From positions 8,606,501 to 8,670,500 of the forward strand of contig NZ_CP135921.1 in NCBI RefSeq assembly GCF_032397745.1: a stretch of 64,000 nucleotides of DNA, given 5' to 3'. The notes under the pieces are model-generated. The model did no database searches, had not been told where the DNA came from, and worked only from the letters and a program-made list of their open reading frames with translations. This document shows, in pieces, positions 25,604 through 36,540 of this stretch. Position numbers and translations under genes: made by a program. This DNA is from Bradyrhizobium prioriisuperbiae. Lineage in GTDB: Bacteria; Pseudomonadota; Alphaproteobacteria; Rhizobiales; Xanthobacteraceae. The stretch's first letter is position 1, and every line of letters begins with the position of its first letter.

Positions 25604-25625
25604 TTTGCTACCGTACCTGATTTGG
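25592..25625 (+). repeat. 17-bp tandem direct repeat at permease/binding-protein junction
   Basis: TACCGTACCTGATTTGC (25592-25608) is followed directly by TACCGTACCTGATTTGG (25609-25625), with 16 of 17 bases identical. The first copy holds the last permease codons and its TGA. The second looks like a slip duplication just upstream of the binding-protein ribosome site. Confidence 0.85.
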
Positions 25626-25647
25626 TCATCCACTGGAGGACGTCGAC

Positions 25648-26637
25648 ATGAGAACGAGATTGGGGATCGCTTCGAGCATAACACTCGGCCTGGCGCTGAT
25701 GACGACCGCGCACGCGGCCGACAAGGTCACGCTGCAATTGAAATGGGTCACACAGGCACAGTTCGCCGGCTACTACGTGGCCAAAGAGAAGGGCTACTAT
25801 AAAGAAGCCGGCCTCGACGTCACCATCAACCCCGGCGGGCCGGACGTCGCACCACCCCAGGTCATTGCCGGCGGCGGCGCCGACGTGGTCATCGACTGGA
25901 TGCCGTCGGCGCTGGCGTCGCGCGAAAAGGGTGTTCCGCTGGTCAATATCTCGCAGCCCTTCAAGAAGTCCGGGCTGCAGCTGACCTGCCGTGCCGACAC
26001 CAACATCAAGGCCCCGACCGATTTGAAAGGCAAAACGGTCGGCGTCTGGTTCGGCGGCAACGAGTATCCATTCCTGTCCTGGATGTCGAAACTCAACATC
26101 AAGACCGATGGTTCAGCTGGCGGTGTGAAGGTTCTCAAGCAGGGATTCAATGTCGATCCGCTGCTGCAGAAGCAGGCCGAATGCGTCTCGACCATGACCT
26201 ACAACGAATACTGGCAGGTCATCGACGGCGGCTACAAGCCGAGCCAGCTCGTCATCTTCAAGTACGCCGACGAAGGCGTCGGCACGCTCGAGGACGGTCT
26301 GTACGTCATCGAAAGCAAGCTCAAGGATCCGGCATTCGTCGCCAAGATGGCCAGGTTCGTCAAAGCGTCGATGAAGGGCTGGGATTTTGCCCGCAAGAAT
26401 CCGGACGACGCGGCGAAAATCGTTCTCGCGGCGGATACCACCGGCGCACAGACCGAAAAGCATCAGAAGCGCATGATGGGCGAGATCGCCAAGCTGCTCG
26501 ACACCGGCGATGGCAAGCTCGACCCCAAGGACTACGAACGGACCGTCGCCACGCTGCTGACCGGCGGATCGGATCCGGTGATCACCAAGGCTCCCACCGG
26601 CGCGTGGAGCCACGCCGTCTACGACGCAATCAAGTGA
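25648..26637 (+). CDS. NMT1/THI5-like ABC substrate-binding protein
   Basis: A 329-residue periplasmic protein with a signal peptide ending in AHA before ADKVTLQLKWVTQAQFAGYYVAKEKGYY. This opening is typical of ThiY/RibY-like proteins that bind pyrimidine or related heterocyclic precursors. GGAGG lies at a good distance before the ATG. As the last gene of the importer it presumably delivers the substrate of the divergent molybdenum hydroxylase, an inference from gene order. Confidence 0.82.
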   Translation: MRTRLGIASSITLGLALMTTAHAADKVTLQLKWVTQAQFAGYYVAKEKGYYKEAGLDVTINPGGPDVAPPQVIAGGGADVVIDWMPSALASREKGVPLVNISQPFKKSGLQLTCRADTNIKAPTDLKGKTVGVWFGGNEYPFLSWMSKLNIKTDGSAGGVKVLKQGFNVDPLLQKQAECVSTMTYNEYWQVIDGGYKPSQLVIFKYADEGVGTLEDGLYVIESKLKDPAFVAKMARFVKASMKGWDFARKNPDDAAKIVLAADTTGAQTEKHQKRMMGEIAKLLDTGDGKLDPKDYERTVATLLTGGSDPVITKAPTGAWSHAVYDAIK

Positions 26638-26654
26638 CGGTCCGGCATGAATCC

Positions 26655-26728
26655 CTCCCGCGACGGGAGCGGATACCGCTGCACTGGAGCGAACGCAAAA
26701 GCGATACGGCGGCAAAACGCCGTATCGC
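26655..26728. terminator. Two hairpins downstream of the importer operon
   Basis: CTCCCG-CGA-CGGGAG (26655-26669) is followed by a perfect 11-bp stem with a GCAAAA loop (26701-26728). Neither has a T tract on the plus strand; the second is followed by TTTT on the minus strand. They plausibly stop or stabilise the importer mRNA. Confidence 0.5.
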
Positions 26729-26767
26729 CCGCGCCACCAGCGCAGACACCCCATAGGCTCTCATGCC

Positions 26768-27013
26768 ATGCAGCGTGTCAGGGCCAAAGGTCTCTATGTC
26801 ATAGCCTCACGCCGTGGACAGCTTCCGAATCCATGGGCCTGGGAGATCCGCCGGAAGGGACAACCAATGGGCGCTCGGTTGTGGGCCGGCTATTTCCGCT
26901 CCGAGCAGGCCGCTATCAAGGCCGGACAGGACGCGCTCCGGGAATTGCTGTCGCAGTGGTGTGATGCCACCGATAACGGCTTGCCGGACAACGACGACAC
27001 ACCTCACAAATAG
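26768..27013 (+). CDS. Small conserved-looking protein of unknown function
   Basis: An 81-residue protein I do not recognise. It has a mixed, protein-like composition with a central WAWEIRRKGQPMGARLW and an FRSEQAAIKAGQDALRELL helix, unlike the arginine/proline-rich shadow frames around it. No membrane segment or signal is visible. The ribosome site is weak and ATG 26768 is one of two nearby ATGs. Its neighbours are also small unknown genes. Confidence 0.5.
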   Translation: MQRVRAKGLYVIASRRGQLPNPWAWEIRRKGQPMGARLWAGYFRSEQAAIKAGQDALRELLSQWCDATDNGLPDNDDTPHK

Positions 27014-27025
27014 ATCGCTGTCGAA

Positions 27026-27310
27026 TCAAGCGATCGCCAGCTGACCGGCTGATATCGTCAGGGCGCACAGCGCCCCATAAGCCGCGGCCTCGTCCCAATG
27101 ATTGAGCGTGGTTGCGAGCGGTGTTTCACGCTGCAGCAGTGCACCCGCGACACATATCGTTGCCGACATCAGGGACAGGACGGCGAACCCCTGGGCGAAG
27201 CCGGCATTGCCGAGGCTGGCAAACACACCGAGGATCGCGAGCCGCAGACCAAATCGCACCATCACATGGGTGGACCTGATCTCATTCGAGATGTGGGGGA
27301 ACTGGGCCAT
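27026..27310 (-). CDS. Small membrane protein of unknown function
   Basis: A 94-residue protein starting MAQFPHISNEIRSTH. It contains hydrophobic stretches (LRLAILGVFASLGNAGFAQGFAVLSL and AYGALCALTISAGQLAIA), so two or three membrane helices are likely. The frame is open upstream to 27622 but that part is shadow-like. No clear Shine-Dalgarno precedes ATG 27310, so the start is uncertain. Function unknown. Confidence 0.5.
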   Translation of the reverse strand: MAQFPHISNEIRSTHVMVRFGLRLAILGVFASLGNAGFAQGFAVLSLMSATICVAGALLQRETPLATTLNHWDEAAAYGALCALTISAGQLAIA

Positions 27311-27362
27311 TGCAATCGATGACTTCGGTAGCTGGTGATCGCCTGACGTCGCGGCGCTCAAC

Positions 27363-27842
27363 TCACATGAAATTGTCGCAGCAGACCAGGTCTTCGCGCC
27401 GCGCGGCAATGCGGGGCACCCAGTGGGTGTGGGCGTTCTCCACGGGCTCGCTTTGCCGGGCGGCTTCGACCACGGCGGTGAGAATCGCAGCCGCGCAATC
27501 GGGATGGCTGGTCTCGATCGCCTGATCCAGCCATTCCGGCAATTCACGCTGGCGCGACAACGCGCAGTGCCACAGCCCCTCATCATAGGTGAGGCGGCGC
27601 AGTTTCCATTGTGGCAGTTCACTGGCGATCAGCGCCAGCGCCGCATCGAGCGGAGCGCCCGCCGCCACAAGAGTCTTGATCCGCGCCGACGTCGAGCGGT
27701 CCGGCGCCGAGGATCGTCCACAAACCATCTCCGCAACGGAAGCGAGGAGATCCACGGTGAGTGTTTCACTCGCGCGCAATTGATCCAGGACACCGGCCAA
27801 TCGCTCGGTGCGATCGACATGAAATGAGGCGTGCATGGACAT
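27363..27842 (-). CDS. Conserved-looking cytoplasmic protein of unknown function
   Basis: A 159-residue soluble protein with helical character, including RIKTLVAAGAPLDAALALIASELPQWKLRRLTYDEGLWHCALSRQ. GAGGAG lies 6 bases before ATG 27842, which supports a real gene. I do not recognise the family. It is followed on the same strand by the small membrane protein 52 bases away and is divergent from the kdp region. Confidence 0.65.
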   Translation of the reverse strand: MSMHASFHVDRTERLAGVLDQLRASETLTVDLLASVAEMVCGRSSAPDRSTSARIKTLVAAGAPLDAALALIASELPQWKLRRLTYDEGLWHCALSRQRELPEWLDQAIETSHPDCAAAILTAVVEAARQSEPVENAHTHWVPRIAARREDLVCCDNFM

Positions 27843-28387
27843 GGCGAACTCCTCTTCGGCAGAGCGATCGACAAGCCGCGATCACACCCAACAAGGTGAG
27901 CAAATCGCCGTTCGAAAACGAGAGGAGTGCGAGGACGATAATATAATGATTTCATAAACGCCCTCCGGTGATCAGGCGCAGCGCCTCGCCGATGGCGCCG
28001 CCGTCGCATCACGTCACTCCGCGGCCTCCGACTTTATGCGGATGCCGCCCCGACGGTCCGCCTACATAGAATTTCAGATGTTCGATCGATAGGAAAACTA
28101 TAGGTTTTGCAGTTGCTTGCGGCGGCCAAACGGCCGGCCTGCAGGCAGTCCCGATCCGCGTCTTTATGGGATTCCTATAATGTTGCGGTTCCTCCCATCT
28201 CGAAAACCTATGTCGCCGCTGCCATTCCAGTCATGGCGCGCGAACTGTCGGCAATCGGCATTCGTTTTGCGCTGAGAACAAGACCCGACGGGGCTTGATC
28301 CCTTCGGCTTTTCCGAGCGGGACCACGCTTCATCACATGAGAAAGCACGAGCCGCAACCGGCGGTGATCGCGCTGAAGGAGCATTCC
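27843..28387. promoter_or_regulatory. Long regulatory gap upstream of the kdp operon
   Basis: This 545-bp stretch has no convincing gene. It holds a palindrome AAAAC-TATAG-GTTTT (28094-28108) and, 67 bases on, a perfect TATAAT (28176-28181) without a recognisable -35, as expected for a response-regulator-activated promoter. A further TATAAT is at 27942-27947. KdpE binding to the palindrome is inference; no consensus for this group can be checked here. Confidence 0.45.
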
Positions 28388-28471
28388 ATGTTGGACGTCA
28401 TCATGCTGGCCCTTGGTCTGGGCTTTTTCATGCTGTCGATCGGCTACGCCTACGCCTGCGACCGGCTCTGA
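28388..28471 (+). CDS. 27-residue membrane peptide upstream of kdpF
   Basis: ATG 28388 follows AAGGAG by 6 bases and encodes MLDVIMLALGLGFFMLSIGY plus AYACDRL, a single membrane helix with a short charged tail. It is 11 bases before kdpF, and the spacing and strong ribosome site argue for real expression. It resembles KdpF in size but not in sequence. It could be a second small Kdp-associated subunit. Confidence 0.65.
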   Translation: MLDVIMLALGLGFFMLSIGYAYACDRL

Positions 28472-28482
28472 GGAGAACGACC

Positions 28483-28572
28483 ATGATTTTCGATTACACC
28501 CTCGCCGGCATCGTCTCCGCCGGACTGCTGTTCTACCTGACCTACGCTCTGCTGCGGCCCGAGCGGTTCTGA
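28483..28572 (+). CDS. kdpF: K+-transporting ATPase subunit KdpF
   Basis: A 29-residue peptide starting [20 protein letters not shown] and ending in LLRPERF, the standard single-helix KdpF with its C-terminal RPExF motif. KdpF stabilises the KdpFABC complex in the inner membrane. GAGGAG lies 7 bases before the ATG, and kdpA starts 13 bases after its stop. Confidence 0.88.
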   Translation: MIFDYTLAGIVSAGLLFYLTYALLRPERF

Positions 28573-28585
28573 AAGGCACACGACC

Positions 28586-30289
<1,704 letters not shown>

Positions 30290-30316
30290 TCATTTTCTCT
30301 GCTCGGAGTACTCTCC

Positions 30317-32431
30317 ATGGAAACCCTCAAACTGCAGAAGCAGGTCCCGGTCTCGGCGATGCTCGATCCGAAGATCGTGCTCCCTGCGATCGGCTCTTCT
30401 TTCGTCAAGCTCGACCCCCGGCTGATGATCAGGAACCCGGTGATGTTCGTGGTCGAGGTGGTCGCCACACTGACGACGGTCATCTTCCTGCGCTCGCTCT
30501 TCACCGGCGGGACCGATATCGGCTTCACCTTCCAGATCATTCTCTGGCTCTGGTTCACGGTGCTGTTCGCGAACTTCGCCGAAGCCGTCGCCGAAGGCCG
30601 CGGCAAGGCCCAGGCCGAGTCGCTGAAGAAAACCCGCACCGAAAGCAAGGCCAAGCTGCTTACCGGCATCGACAAGAGCTATCGCGTCGTAGCCGGCACC
30701 AGCCTGAAGGTCGGCGATATCGTGCTGGTGGAAGCCGGTGACAACATTCCCTCCGATGGCGAGGTCATCGAGGGCGTGGCGTCGGTCAACGAGGCCGCGA
30801 TCACCGGTGAATCCGCGCCCGTGATCCGCGAATCCGGCGGCGACCGCTCGGCGGTGACCGGCGGCACCCAGGTGCTGTCGGACTGGATCAAGGTGCGCAT
30901 CACCGCGGCACAGGGCTCGACCTTCATCGATCGCATGATCAAGCTGGTCGAAGGTGCCGAGCGCCAGAAGACCCCGAACGAGATCGCACTCAACATCCTG
31001 CTGGCCGGCCTCACCATCATCTTCGTGTTCGCGACGGTGACGATCCCGAGCTACGCGTCTTACGCGGGCGGCTCGATCTCGGTGGTGGTGCTGGTGGCGC
31101 TGTTCGTCACCCTGATCCCGACCACCATTGGCGCTCTTCTTTCAGCCATCGGCATCGCCGGCATGGACCGCCTGGTGCGCTTCAATGTGCTGGCTATGTC
31201 GGGCCGCGCGGTGGAAGCCGCCGGCGACGTCGACACCCTGCTGCTGGACAAGACCGGCACCATTACGCTGGGCAACCGTCAGGCGACCGCGTTCCGTCCG
31301 GTGCGCGGCGTCACCGAGCAGGAACTGGCCGATGCGGCGCAACTCGCCTCGCTCGCGGACGAAACGCCGGAAGGCCGCTCCATCGTGGTGCTGGCCAAGG
31401 AGCAGTATGGCATCCGCGGCCGCGACATGGCCGAACTCGGTGCCACCTTCATCCCGTTCACGGCGCAGACCCGCATGAGCGGCGTCGACACCGGCAGTTC
31501 CTCGGTTCGCAAGGGCGCCGTCGAGGCGATCCTCACCTATGTCAACGGACCGGCGCCGCGCATGGCGGCGACGGCGGGCAGCGCTGTTCGCGTGCTGCCG
31601 ACCACCAGCAGCGAGACCGCCCGGGAAATCCAGGCGATCTCCGACGAGATCGCCAAATCCGGCGGCACCCCGCTGGCGGTGGCGCTCGATGGCCGGCTGC
31701 TCGGCGTCATTCACCTCAAGGACATCGTCAAGGGCGGCATCCGCGAGCGTTTTGCCGAGCTGCGCCGCATGGGCATTCGCACGGTGATGATCACCGGCGA
31801 CAACCCGATGACCGCGGCAGCGATCGCAGCCGAGGCCGGCGTCGACGACTTCCTCGCCCAAGCAACGCCAGAGGACAAGCTGAAGCTGATCCGCGACGAA
31901 CAGGCCAAGGGCAAGCTGGTCGCCATGTGCGGCGACGGCACCAACGACGCCCCTGCCCTGGCGCAGGCCGACGTCGGCGTGGCCATGAACACCGGCACGC
32001 AGGCGGCACGTGAAGCCGGCAACATGGTGGACCTGGATTCCAACCCGACCAAGCTGATCGAGGTGGTGGAAATCGGCAAGCAATTGCTGATGACCCGCGG
32101 TGCGTTGACTACCTTCTCGATCGCCAACGACGTCGCGAAGTACTTCGCCATCATCCCGGCACTGTTCATCGCTTTCTATCCGCAACTGGAGGCGCTCAAC
32201 ATCATGGGGCTCGCCAGCCCGAAGAGCGCCATCCTGTCGGCGATCATCTTCAACGCGCTGATCATCATCGCGCTGATTCCGCTGGCACTGAGAGGCGTCG
32301 CTTACCGTCCGATCGGCGCCGGCGCACTGCTGAGCCGCAACCTGCTGATCTACGGCCTCGGCGGCATCATCATCCCGTTCATCGGCATCAAGGCGATCGA
32401 CCTCGTCGTCACCGCCTTGCACCTGGCCTGA
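30317..32431 (+). CDS. kdpB: K+-transporting P-type ATPase subunit KdpB
   Basis: A 704-residue P-type ATPase. The actuator loop [15 protein letters not shown], the phosphorylation motif [10 protein letters not shown] (Asp near residue 311) and the hinge [21 protein letters not shown] are intact. It couples ATP hydrolysis to K+ uptake with KdpA, KdpC and KdpF. Spacing to kdpA is 27 bases and to kdpC 21 bases. Confidence 0.96.
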   Translation: METLKLQKQVPVSAMLDPKIVLPAIGSSFVKLDPRLMIRNPVMFVVEVVATLTTVIFLRSLFTGGTDIGFTFQIILWLWFTVLFANFAEAVAEGRGKAQAESLKKTRTESKAKLLTGIDKSYRVVAGTSLKVGDIVLVEAGDNIPSDGEVIEGVASVNEAAITGESAPVIRESGGDRSAVTGGTQVLSDWIKVRITAAQGSTFIDRMIKLVEGAERQKTPNEIALNILLAGLTIIFVFATVTIPSYASYAGGSISVVVLVALFVTLIPTTIGALLSAIGIAGMDRLVRFNVLAMSGRAVEAAGDVDTLLLDKTGTITLGNRQATAFRPVRGVTEQELADAAQLASLADETPEGRSIVVLAKEQYGIRGRDMAELGATFIPFTAQTRMSGVDTGSSSVRKGAVEAILTYVNGPAPRMAATAGSAVRVLPTTSSETAREIQAISDEIAKSGGTPLAVALDGRLLGVIHLKDIVKGGIRERFAELRRMGIRTVMITGDNPMTAAAIAAEAGVDDFLAQATPEDKLKLIRDEQAKGKLVAMCGDGTNDAPALAQADVGVAMNTGTQAAREAGNMVDLDSNPTKLIEVVEIGKQLLMTRGALTTFSIANDVAKYFAIIPALFIAFYPQLEALNIMGLASPKSAILSAIIFNALIIIALIPLALRGVAYRPIGAGALLSRNLLIYGLGGIIIPFIGIKAIDLVVTALHLA

Positions 32432-32452
32432 TCGGTCAGAGGAGAAAAAGTC

Positions 32453-33058
32453 ATGTTGAAAGAAATCCGCCCCGCCATCGTGATGCTTGTCGCGCTGACC
32501 GCCATCACCGGCCTCGCCTATCCGCTGGCCATGACCGGCATCGCCGGTGTGCTGTTCCCAAGTCAGGCACAAGGCAGCCTGATCGAGAAGGACGGCAAGG
32601 TCATCGGCTCCGCCCTGATCGGCCAGGAGTTCAAGGGCGATCAGTATTTCCACGGCCGGCCGTCGGCCACGACCGCGGCCGATCCCGCCGATTCCACCAA
32701 GACGGTGCCGGCGCCCTACAATGCGGCGAACTCCGCCGGCTCGAATCTCGGACCGACCAGCAAGGCGTTGATCGACCGGGTGAAGGAAGACGTCGACAAA
32801 CTGAAAGCCGAGAACCCGTCGGCACCGGTGCCGGTTGACCTCGTCACCAGTACGGGCAGCGGCCTCGATCCGCATATCTCGCCGGAAGCGGCCTACTTCC
32901 AGGTGCCCCGCGTGGCGAAGGCCCGCAAGCTGCCGGAGGATACCGTGCGCAAGCTGGTCGACGACCGTGTCGAAGGCCGCCTCGCCGGTATCCTGGGCGA
33001 ACCCCGCGTGAACGTTCTGGCGCTCAACCTGGCGCTGGATCGTGCAGCTGCGAATTAG
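32453..33058 (+). CDS. kdpC: K+-transporting ATPase subunit KdpC
   Basis: A 201-residue subunit with one N-terminal helix ([20 protein letters not shown]) and a periplasmic domain. Family landmarks are [26 protein letters not shown] and [15 protein letters not shown]. It assists nucleotide affinity and assembly of the KdpFABC pump. The ATG follows GGAGAAAAAGTC. Full length. Confidence 0.94.
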   Translation: MLKEIRPAIVMLVALTAITGLAYPLAMTGIAGVLFPSQAQGSLIEKDGKVIGSALIGQEFKGDQYFHGRPSATTAADPADSTKTVPAPYNAANSAGSNLGPTSKALIDRVKEDVDKLKAENPSAPVPVDLVTSTGSGLDPHISPEAAYFQVPRVAKARKLPEDTVRKLVDDRVEGRLAGILGEPRVNVLALNLALDRAAAN

Positions 33059-33097
33059 GCTGCTAGGCCGGCACCGTGACGAGGGTTAGAATGCCTG

Positions 33098-35824
33098 ATG
33101 GCAATGACCACGCGCGATTCTGAACAACGACCGTCGCCGGACGCCCTCCTCGAGGCCGTCCGGCGCGAGGAAAGCCAGGGCGGTCGGTTGAAGATCTTCC
33201 TGGGCGCCGCGCCCGGCGTCGGCAAGACCTACGAGATGCTGCAGAGCGCCCATGCCCGGCGCAAGTCCGGCATCGATGTGGTTATCGGCGCCGTCGAAAC
33301 CCACGGACGGCTGGAAACCCAGGCCCTGCTCGACGGACTCGACATCCTGCCTCGCAAGCGGCTGGAGTATCGCGGACAGTATCTCGAAGAGATGGACCTC
33401 GACGCGCTGCTGGCGCGCAAGCCGCAATTGGCGATCGTGGATGAGCTCGCCCACACCAATGCGCCCGGCAGCCGGCATCCCAAGCGTTATCTCGACGTCG
33501 AGGAACTGCTGAACAACGGCATCGACGTCTACACCGCCGTCAACATCCAGCACATCGAAAGCCTGAACGACGTGGTCGCGCAGATCACGCGGGTGCGCGT
33601 GCGCGAGACGGTGCCGGATTCGGTGTTCGATCTGGCCGACGCCATCGAGCTCGTCGACCTGACGCCGGACGACCTGATCCAGCGCCTGAAGGAAGGCAAG
33701 GTCTATGTCCCCAAGCAGGCCGAACGCGCGCTCGAACATTATTTCTCGCCGGGAAACCTGACGGCGCTGCGCGAGCTGGCACTGCGCCGCACCGCCGAGC
33801 GGGTCGACGAACAACTGCTCAACCACATGCAGGCGAACGCGATCCCCGGCCCGTGGGCCGCCGGCGAGCGCATTCTGGTCTGCCTCAGCGAAGACCCGCG
33901 AACAGCAGGTCTCATTCGTTACACCAAACGCCTGGCCGACCGCCTGCACGCGCCCTGGACGGCGATCTGCATCGAGACCCGGCGCAGCCTGCAACTGACC
34001 CAGACCGAGCGCGACCGCCTCGCCGACATGCTGCGGCTGGCCGAAACCCTTGGTGGCGAGACACTGACCATCCCCGCCGTCGGCCGCCGGATCGCGGACG
34101 ACGTCCTGAGTTTCGCCCGCGCCAACAATGTGACACAGATCGTGGTCGGCAAATCGAACCGGTCCTGGTGGTTCGAACTGGCGCGCGGCTCGGTGGTGCA
34201 CGAACTGGTGCGCGCCGCCGGCAACATCAGCGTTCATGTGATCGCCGGCGACAAGCTGGACGCGGACGCCGTGTCCGCCGCCAGAGGCATCCGCGCCGCC
34301 GAGCCTTCGGAGCCTTTCAAACCATTACCCTACGCCATGTCGCTGATGTTCGTTGCGATTGCGCTGGGCATCAGCATCCTGATCCGCCCGTTCTTCGGCA
34401 TCGAGAACGTCGACCTCGTGTTCCTGACCGGCGTGATCGCCGCCGCGGTCCGCTTCGGCCTGCTGCCCTCTCTGCTCGCCAGCATCGCCGCGTCGCTGTG
34501 CTACAATTATTTCTTCCTGCCGCCGATCTACACCTTCACTATCGCCGATCCGACCAATATTGCGGCGTTCTTCTTTTTCATGCTGCTCGCCTTCCTGGTC
34601 TCCAACGTCGCGGCGCGGGTGCGCAGCCAGGCGGTCGCGGCCACGGAGCGGGCCCGCACCACCGAGTATCTCTATTCGTTCAGCCGCAAGCTCGCCGGCA
34701 CCGCCGCACTCGACGATGTGCTGTGGGCGACGGCCTACCAGACCGCCCTGATGCTGAAGGTGCGTGTGGTGCTGTTGCTGCCGGAAGATAGTCTGATCAC
34801 GGTGAAGACCGGTTATCCCCCGGAAGACGAACTTGACCAGGCCGATCTCGCCGCCGCCAACTGGGCCTGGAGCAACGACCGCCCGGCCGGACGCGGCTCG
34901 GACACCCTGCCCGGCGCCAAACGCCTGTTCCTGCCGATCCGCACCGGACGCGGCCCAATCGGCGTGGTCGGCATCGACGACGACCGCTCCGGCCCGATCC
35001 TGACACCCGACCAGCGCCGGCTGCTCGACGCCCTGATGGACCAGGCGGCGCTGGCGATCGAACGCGTTCACCTGGTCGAGGACGTCGACCGGGCAAAACG
35101 TACGGTCGAAACCGACCGGCTGCGCTCGGCGCTGCTGACCTCGATCTCCCACGACCTGAAGACGCCGCTTTCCTCGGTGCTGGGATCGGCCAGTGCACTA
35201 CGCGACTTCTCGACCAAGCTCAACGACAGCGAGAAAGCCGACCTGCTCGGCACCATCATCGACGAGTCCGAGCGACTCAATCGTTTCATCGCCAACCTGC
35301 TCGACATGACCAAGCTGGAATCCGGCGCGGTGGCGCCGAATTCGGCGCTGCACGACCTCAGCGACATCATCGGCAGCGCACTGCGGCGGGCGAGCAAGAT
35401 CCTGGCGCAGCATCGCGTCGAGCTGGCGTTGCAACCGGACCTGCCGATGCTGGAGCTCGACGCCGTGCTGTTCGAACAGGTGCTGTTCAATCTGCTGGAC
35501 AATGCGGCGAAGTACGCCCCCGCCGGCAGCCTGATCGAGGTTCGCAGCTGGCGGGACTCGGACACGGTCTGCCTCCAGATACTGGATGAAGGCCCAGGCA
35601 TTCCGCCGGACGACCTGTCGAAAGTATTCGACAAATTCTATCGCGCCCAGAAGGGCGACCATGTCCGCGCCGGCACCGGGCTTGGCCTTGCCATTTCCCG
35701 CGGCTTTGTCGAAGCCATGCACGGGACGATCACTGCCGGGAATCGCAACGATCGCAGCGGCGCCGTGCTCACCATCCGTTTGCCGATTCCGAAAACCAAA
35801 ACAAAACTGGATACCGCAGCATGA
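33098..35824 (+). CDS. kdpD: Osmosensitive K+ channel sensor histidine kinase KdpD
   Basis: A 908-residue sensor kinase. In order: the N-terminal KdpD domain with Walker A AAPGVGKTYEML and DELAHTNAPGS, a USP-like domain, four clustered membrane helices (about 410-510), a GAF-like region, then the kinase core ISHDLKTPLSSV (His near 685), NLLDNAAKYAP and GTGLGLAIS. It phosphorylates KdpE under K+ limitation. Its stop overlaps kdpE by ATGA. In E. coli this protein is also bound by EIIA-Ntr, relevant to the gene at 36541. Confidence 0.95.
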   Translation: MAMTTRDSEQRPSPDALLEAVRREESQGGRLKIFLGAAPGVGKTYEMLQSAHARRKSGIDVVIGAVETHGRLETQALLDGLDILPRKRLEYRGQYLEEMDLDALLARKPQLAIVDELAHTNAPGSRHPKRYLDVEELLNNGIDVYTAVNIQHIESLNDVVAQITRVRVRETVPDSVFDLADAIELVDLTPDDLIQRLKEGKVYVPKQAERALEHYFSPGNLTALRELALRRTAERVDEQLLNHMQANAIPGPWAAGERILVCLSEDPRTAGLIRYTKRLADRLHAPWTAICIETRRSLQLTQTERDRLADMLRLAETLGGETLTIPAVGRRIADDVLSFARANNVTQIVVGKSNRSWWFELARGSVVHELVRAAGNISVHVIAGDKLDADAVSAARGIRAAEPSEPFKPLPYAMSLMFVAIALGISILIRPFFGIENVDLVFLTGVIAAAVRFGLLPSLLASIAASLCYNYFFLPPIYTFTIADPTNIAAFFFFMLLAFLVSNVAARVRSQAVAATERARTTEYLYSFSRKLAGTAALDDVLWATAYQTALMLKVRVVLLLPEDSLITVKTGYPPEDELDQADLAAANWAWSNDRPAGRGSDTLPGAKRLFLPIRTGRGPIGVVGIDDDRSGPILTPDQRRLLDALMDQAALAIERVHLVEDVDRAKRTVETDRLRSALLTSISHDLKTPLSSVLGSASALRDFSTKLNDSEKADLLGTIIDESERLNRFIANLLDMTKLESGAVAPNSALHDLSDIIGSALRRASKILAQHRVELALQPDLPMLELDAVLFEQVLFNLLDNAAKYAPAGSLIEVRSWRDSDTVCLQILDEGPGIPPDDLSKVFDKFYRAQKGDHVRAGTGLGLAISRGFVEAMHGTITAGNRNDRSGAVLTIRLPIPKTKTKLDTAA

Positions 35825-36510
35825 GTGCAGCTCCTCTCAAGATCCTCGTGGTCGACGACGAGCCCCCGATCCGCAAACTGCTGCGGATGGGCCTCAGCAC
35901 CCAAGGGTACGAAATCCTGGACGCGCCGAACGGCAAGACCGCGCTGGAACTGCTGGCGAAGAAGCCGGACCTCGTGATCCTGGATCTCGGCCTTCCCGAC
36001 ATTCAGGGCCACGAGCTGCTGCGCATGATCCGGGCGCGCGACGACAGCATTCCGGTCGTGGTGCTGTCCAGCCGCGGCGACGAGGCCGGCAAGGTGCAGG
36101 CACTCGATCTCGGCGCCGACGATTATGTGACCAAGCCGTTTGGAATGGATGAACTGCTGGCCCGCATCCGCGCGGCGCTGCGGCATCAATTGCAGGTGCA
36201 GGGCGAGCGGCCAATCTTCCGGACCGGTGACCTCTCGGTCGATCTGGTGCGCCGCATCGTCAAGATCGGCGACAAGGACGTCAAGCTGTCGCCGAAGGAG
36301 TACGACCTGCTGCGCATCCTGGTGCAGCATGCCGGCAAGGTGCTGACGCACCGCTTTCTCCTTGGCGAATTGTGGGACGACCTGACCGATGCGCAATACT
36401 TGCGCGTCTATGTCCGGCAGCTGCGGCAGAAGATCGAGGGCGACGCGGAACAGCCGCAATACATTCTGACCGAAGCCGGCATCGGCTATCGGCTGCGCGC
36501 ACCAGACTGA
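35821..36510 (+). CDS. kdpE: Response regulator KdpE
   Basis: A 229-residue OmpR-type regulator. The receiver domain has VDDEPPIR, the phospho-acceptor in LVILDLGLPD (Asp55) and VTKPFGMDEL. The C-terminal winged helix contains LSPKEYDLLRILVQHAGKVLTH and YVRQLRQKIEGD. It should activate the kdp promoter upstream of 28388. It overlaps kdpD by four bases and is followed 30 bases later by a PtsN-like gene. Confidence 0.95.
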   Translation: MSAAPLKILVVDDEPPIRKLLRMGLSTQGYEILDAPNGKTALELLAKKPDLVILDLGLPDIQGHELLRMIRARDDSIPVVVLSSRGDEAGKVQALDLGADDYVTKPFGMDELLARIRAALRHQLQVQGERPIFRTGDLSVDLVRRIVKIGDKDVKLSPKEYDLLRILVQHAGKVLTHRFLLGELWDDLTDAQYLRVYVRQLRQKIEGDAEQPQYILTEAGIGYRLRAPD

Positions 36511-36540
36511 CGAAGATCGACGCGCCGACTGGAACAAGTC

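Noticed and set aside
25592..25640. Resemblance of ACCTGATTTG to the 3' core of a TPP (thi-box) riboswitch ahead of a THI5-like binding protein
   Set aside because: No CTGAGA element or the expected helices occur nearby, and the sequence is explained as a tandem duplication of the permease gene end.
28107..28298. Possible 63-residue gene in the gap before kdp
   Set aside because: No ribosome site, no protein-like pattern, and it overlaps the TATAAT element and palindrome region that look regulatory.
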